Source: Lachnoclostridium sp. UBA1781 (GTDB lineage: Bacteria; Bacillota; Clostridia; Lachnospirales; Lachnospiraceae). From it: 6,893 nucleotides of DNA. A model generated the notes under the pieces. It did no database searches and had not been told where the DNA came from. It worked only from the letters and a program-made list of their open reading frames with translations. The stretch is taken from positions 9,820 to 16,712 of the forward strand of contig DCGJ01000047.1 of assembly GCA_002315495.1 (NCBI GenBank), given 5' to 3'. Positions 4,856 to 6,893 of this stretch are shown one piece after another (position 1 is the stretch's first letter; every line of letters begins with the position of its first letter). The translations under genes and the position numbers were made by a program.

Positions 4856-6893
4856 ATGAGTGAGAAACAAAATCGTCGCTATGAGAAGTTATTACCGGTA
4901 AGTGGATTCATACTGAAGATGAGGTATGTTTTTTTCGCTTTGTTCACACTTGCCTGCATTTTCTGCGGAATCACCCTTGGATGGACGAAAACAAACAGTG
5001 ACATTACGACCTTTCTACCTGCAGAAACCGAAACAAGACGTGGCTTGGATGTGATGGAGCGGGAGTTTGTAACCTATGCAAATGCTTACATTCTCGTTGA
5101 GGGAACTACCTTTACGGAAACTCTGGGGCTTGTGGATATGATTCGTTGGTATGAGCATGTTGCATCTGTGGAATTTGATGCCTCGTCGGCTCATGTGAAT
5201 AAAGACAAATGCCTGATTTCGGTTTCCTTTGACGGTCCGGCGGACGATCCAGATGTCGTCGATACGATGAGCCGGGTTCGAAGAATGCTGGAGCGTTATC
5301 CGAAGGAAACCCATGTGCAGTCGGAGATTGGTGTGGATTATTCGGAGAAGATTGCCTCCGAGATGGTGGGCGTCGTGTTGATTTCTGCCATCGTTATTGT
5401 CGGTGTGTTGCTTCTTACATCGAAGACCTTTTTTGAAATCTTCGTGTTCTTTATTGTATTTATCGTTGCGGCCATTCTCAATATGGGAACGAATTACTGG
5501 TGCGGTACCATTTCGTCCATTACGAATTCTACCGCCATTATTTTACAGCTGGCATTGGCGATTGATTATGCCATCATTTTTGCTCACCGCTATCAGGATG
5601 AACTTCCGTTTCATAACGAGGAGAAGGAGGCGCTTCGGTATGCGCTCGCGAAATCCATTCTGGAGGTCTCATCTTCCAGTTTAACGACTATTTCCGGATT
5701 GGTGGCCTTGATGCTGATGCAGTTCCGACTGGGAAGAGACTTGGGTATCGTTTTGGCAAAGGGAATCCTTTGCAGCCTTCTTACCGTGCTTCTTTTGATG
5801 CCGGGCTTACTGATGCTTTTCCGTCGGGCACTTGCGAAGACAAAGCATCGGAATCTTGTGCCGAGTATGAAGGGCTGGGGAAGTTTTCTTATGAAGTCGA
5901 AGGGAGCATTTGTCGTATTGTTTTTGGTGATGCTTCCGTTTGTGATTTACGGCTCCAATCGGTCGCCGTTTGCCTTTCATCATAATATGGTGGACGAACT
6001 GGTGCAGAGTGAGGAACGTGACACCATGCGGAAAATAGCGGAGAATTTTAATAATACAACCGCTGTTGCGCTTCTGGTTCCAAGTGGGCATTATGAGTAT
6101 GAATCCGCGATTATTTCGGAACTGGAAGAGGAAGAGAAGATTGTCAATATTGTTGGGCTTGCGGGAATCGAGTTCGGCGAGTATGGAAAACTCACCGACC
6201 TTGTGACGGCAGAAGAGTTTGCCAATCGGTTGCATATCTCTGTCGCTGAAACGCAGCTTCTGTTTCAGGGATATGCGCTGGAGCACATGAAAATTGGGGC
6301 GCTGTTTGGGAATAAAAATGCGTATCCGTTTGTGGACCTCATTTTGTATCTGTTTGAGAAGATTGATGCCGGAAGGGTGGTGCTTTCCGAAAGTCAGAAG
6401 GAAATGCTGAACGAGTACCGGCCGATGTTAGAGAGAGCAACGAACCAGTTGAAGGGAAAAAGATGGAACCGTATCGCGTGTACGGTGAGCCTTCCTGCGG
6501 AAAGCGAGGAAAGCGTGGAGCTGGTGGAAAAAATGCGCACCATTGCCGAAAAAAAGTATGGAGAAGGCAAGGTGCTGGTGGTTGGAAACATTACCAGTGC
6601 CAGAGACCTGAAAACGTCTTTCCGGGGTGATTCAACATTAATCACAGTTTTTACGGTTTTGTTTGTGTTCTTGATTTTGATGGTTACCTTCCGTTCGGTA
6701 GTGGGGTCGTTACTGATGGTATTCGTTATTCAGGGTAGTATCTGGATGAATTTTGCCATTCCGTACCTTACGGGACGAAAGGCATCCTTTGTTACGTATA
6801 TGATTGTGTCCGCCATTCAAATGGGCGCCACCATTGACTATGCCATCGTGCTGATGAATCGTTACCGTGCACTTCGAAACGAAGGCGGGTTGG
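4856..6893 (+). CDS. MMPL/RND-family membrane transporter (3' end beyond window)
   Basis: An open frame of 679 codons starts at ATG 4856, with AAGGAG (4845-4850) 5 bases upstream, and continues past the window edge without a stop. The topology is RND-like: TM1 at about 22-43, a soluble domain (44-171), a block of TM2-TM6 (about 172-322), TM7 (about 350-366), a second soluble domain (367-592), then TM8-TM10 (593-671). The two halves carry matching proton-relay motifs: ALAIDYAIIFAHRY with D237-Y238 in TM4, and GATIDYAIVLMNRY with D661-Y662 in TM10. The same Asp-Tyr pairs are functional in mycobacterial MmpL3, a lipid exporter. It probably exports a lipid or other hydrophobic compound using proton motive force, but the substrate is not readable. 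TM11-TM12 and the C-terminus are missing, so at least about 60 residues should follow. Transcription may depend on read-through of the hairpin just upstream. Confidence 0.88.
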   Translation, partial: MSEKQNRRYEKLLPVSGFILKMRYVFFALFTLACIFCGITLGWTKTNSDITTFLPAETETRRGLDVMEREFVTYANAYILVEGTTFTETLGLVDMIRWYEHVASVEFDASSAHVNKDKCLISVSFDGPADDPDVVDTMSRVRRMLERYPKETHVQSEIGVDYSEKIASEMVGVVLISAIVIVGVLLLTSKTFFEIFVFFIVFIVAAILNMGTNYWCGTISSITNSTAIILQLALAIDYAIIFAHRYQDELPFHNEEKEALRYALAKSILEVSSSSLTTISGLVALMLMQFRLGRDLGIVLAKGILCSLLTVLLLMPGLLMLFRRALAKTKHRNLVPSMKGWGSFLMKSKGAFVVLFLVMLPFVIYGSNRSPFAFHHNMVDELVQSEERDTMRKIAENFNNTTAVALLVPSGHYEYESAIISELEEEEKIVNIVGLAGIEFGEYGKLTDLVTAEEFANRLHISVAETQLLFQGYALEHMKIGALFGNKNAYPFVDLILYLFEKIDAGRVVLSESQKEMLNEYRPMLERATNQLKGKRWNRIACTVSLPAESEESVELVEKMRTIAEKKYGEGKVLVVGNITSARDLKTSFRGDSTLITVFTVLFVFLILMVTFRSVVGSLLMVFVIQGSIWMNFAIPYLTGRKASFVTYMIVSAIQMGATIDYAIVLMNRYRALRNEGGL

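Noticed and set aside
5397..5985. Two short plus-strand open frames (5397-5684 and 5770-5985)
   Set aside because: Both are out of frame within the MMPL gene, which I translated without a stop from 4856 to the window end.
5807..6286. 159-codon open frame on the minus strand
   Set aside because: It lies entirely inside the MMPL gene, whose frame is strongly coding with paired DY motifs; the antisense product is rich in basic residues and has no recognisable domain.

Overview
The window reads as chromosomal DNA of a low-to-mid GC Gram-positive anaerobe, most likely a Clostridia member of Lachnospiraceae type. That placement is an inference from strong purine-rich ribosome binding sites, the mix of protein families, and tightly packed co-directional genes; no rRNA or other marker is present to settle it. 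All supported genes lie on the + strand. I see no insertion sequence, CRISPR array, tRNA or phage gene.

Layout: (1) Positions 75-2143 hold a two-gene unit: a spore-photoproduct-lyase-like radical SAM protein, then, 11 bases later, a cation:proton antiporter. (2) A 113-base gap (2144-2256) carries a convincing sigma-A type promoter with an extended -10 element. It drives a P-loop NTPase of unassigned function that starts with GTG (2257-3045). (3) A 35-base gap contains a perfect 18-base palindrome, followed by a LOG/TIGR00730-type nucleotide phosphoribohydrolase-like protein (3081-3626), a small protein resembling L-rhamnose mutarotases with an extra C-terminal tail (start preferred at 3702), and a cytidylate-kinase-like protein (4193-4801). 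(4) A hairpin resembling an intrinsic terminator directly abuts the ribosome binding site of a large MMPL/RND-type membrane transporter gene. That gene runs from 4856 off the end of the window with no stop codon.

The middle block (2257-4801) combines a P-loop kinase-like protein, a nucleotide-monophosphate-hydrolase-like protein, a sugar-mutarotase-like protein and a nucleotide-kinase-like protein. A shared role in nucleotide or sugar salvage is possible but unproven; these may simply be neighbouring housekeeping genes. I do not see a clearly new multi-gene system. The points most worth following are the sliding-clamp-binding-like C-terminus of the radical SAM protein, the palindrome at 3051-3068, the mutarotase-like protein whose expected catalytic histidine does not align, and the terminator-like hairpin placed against the MMPL start.
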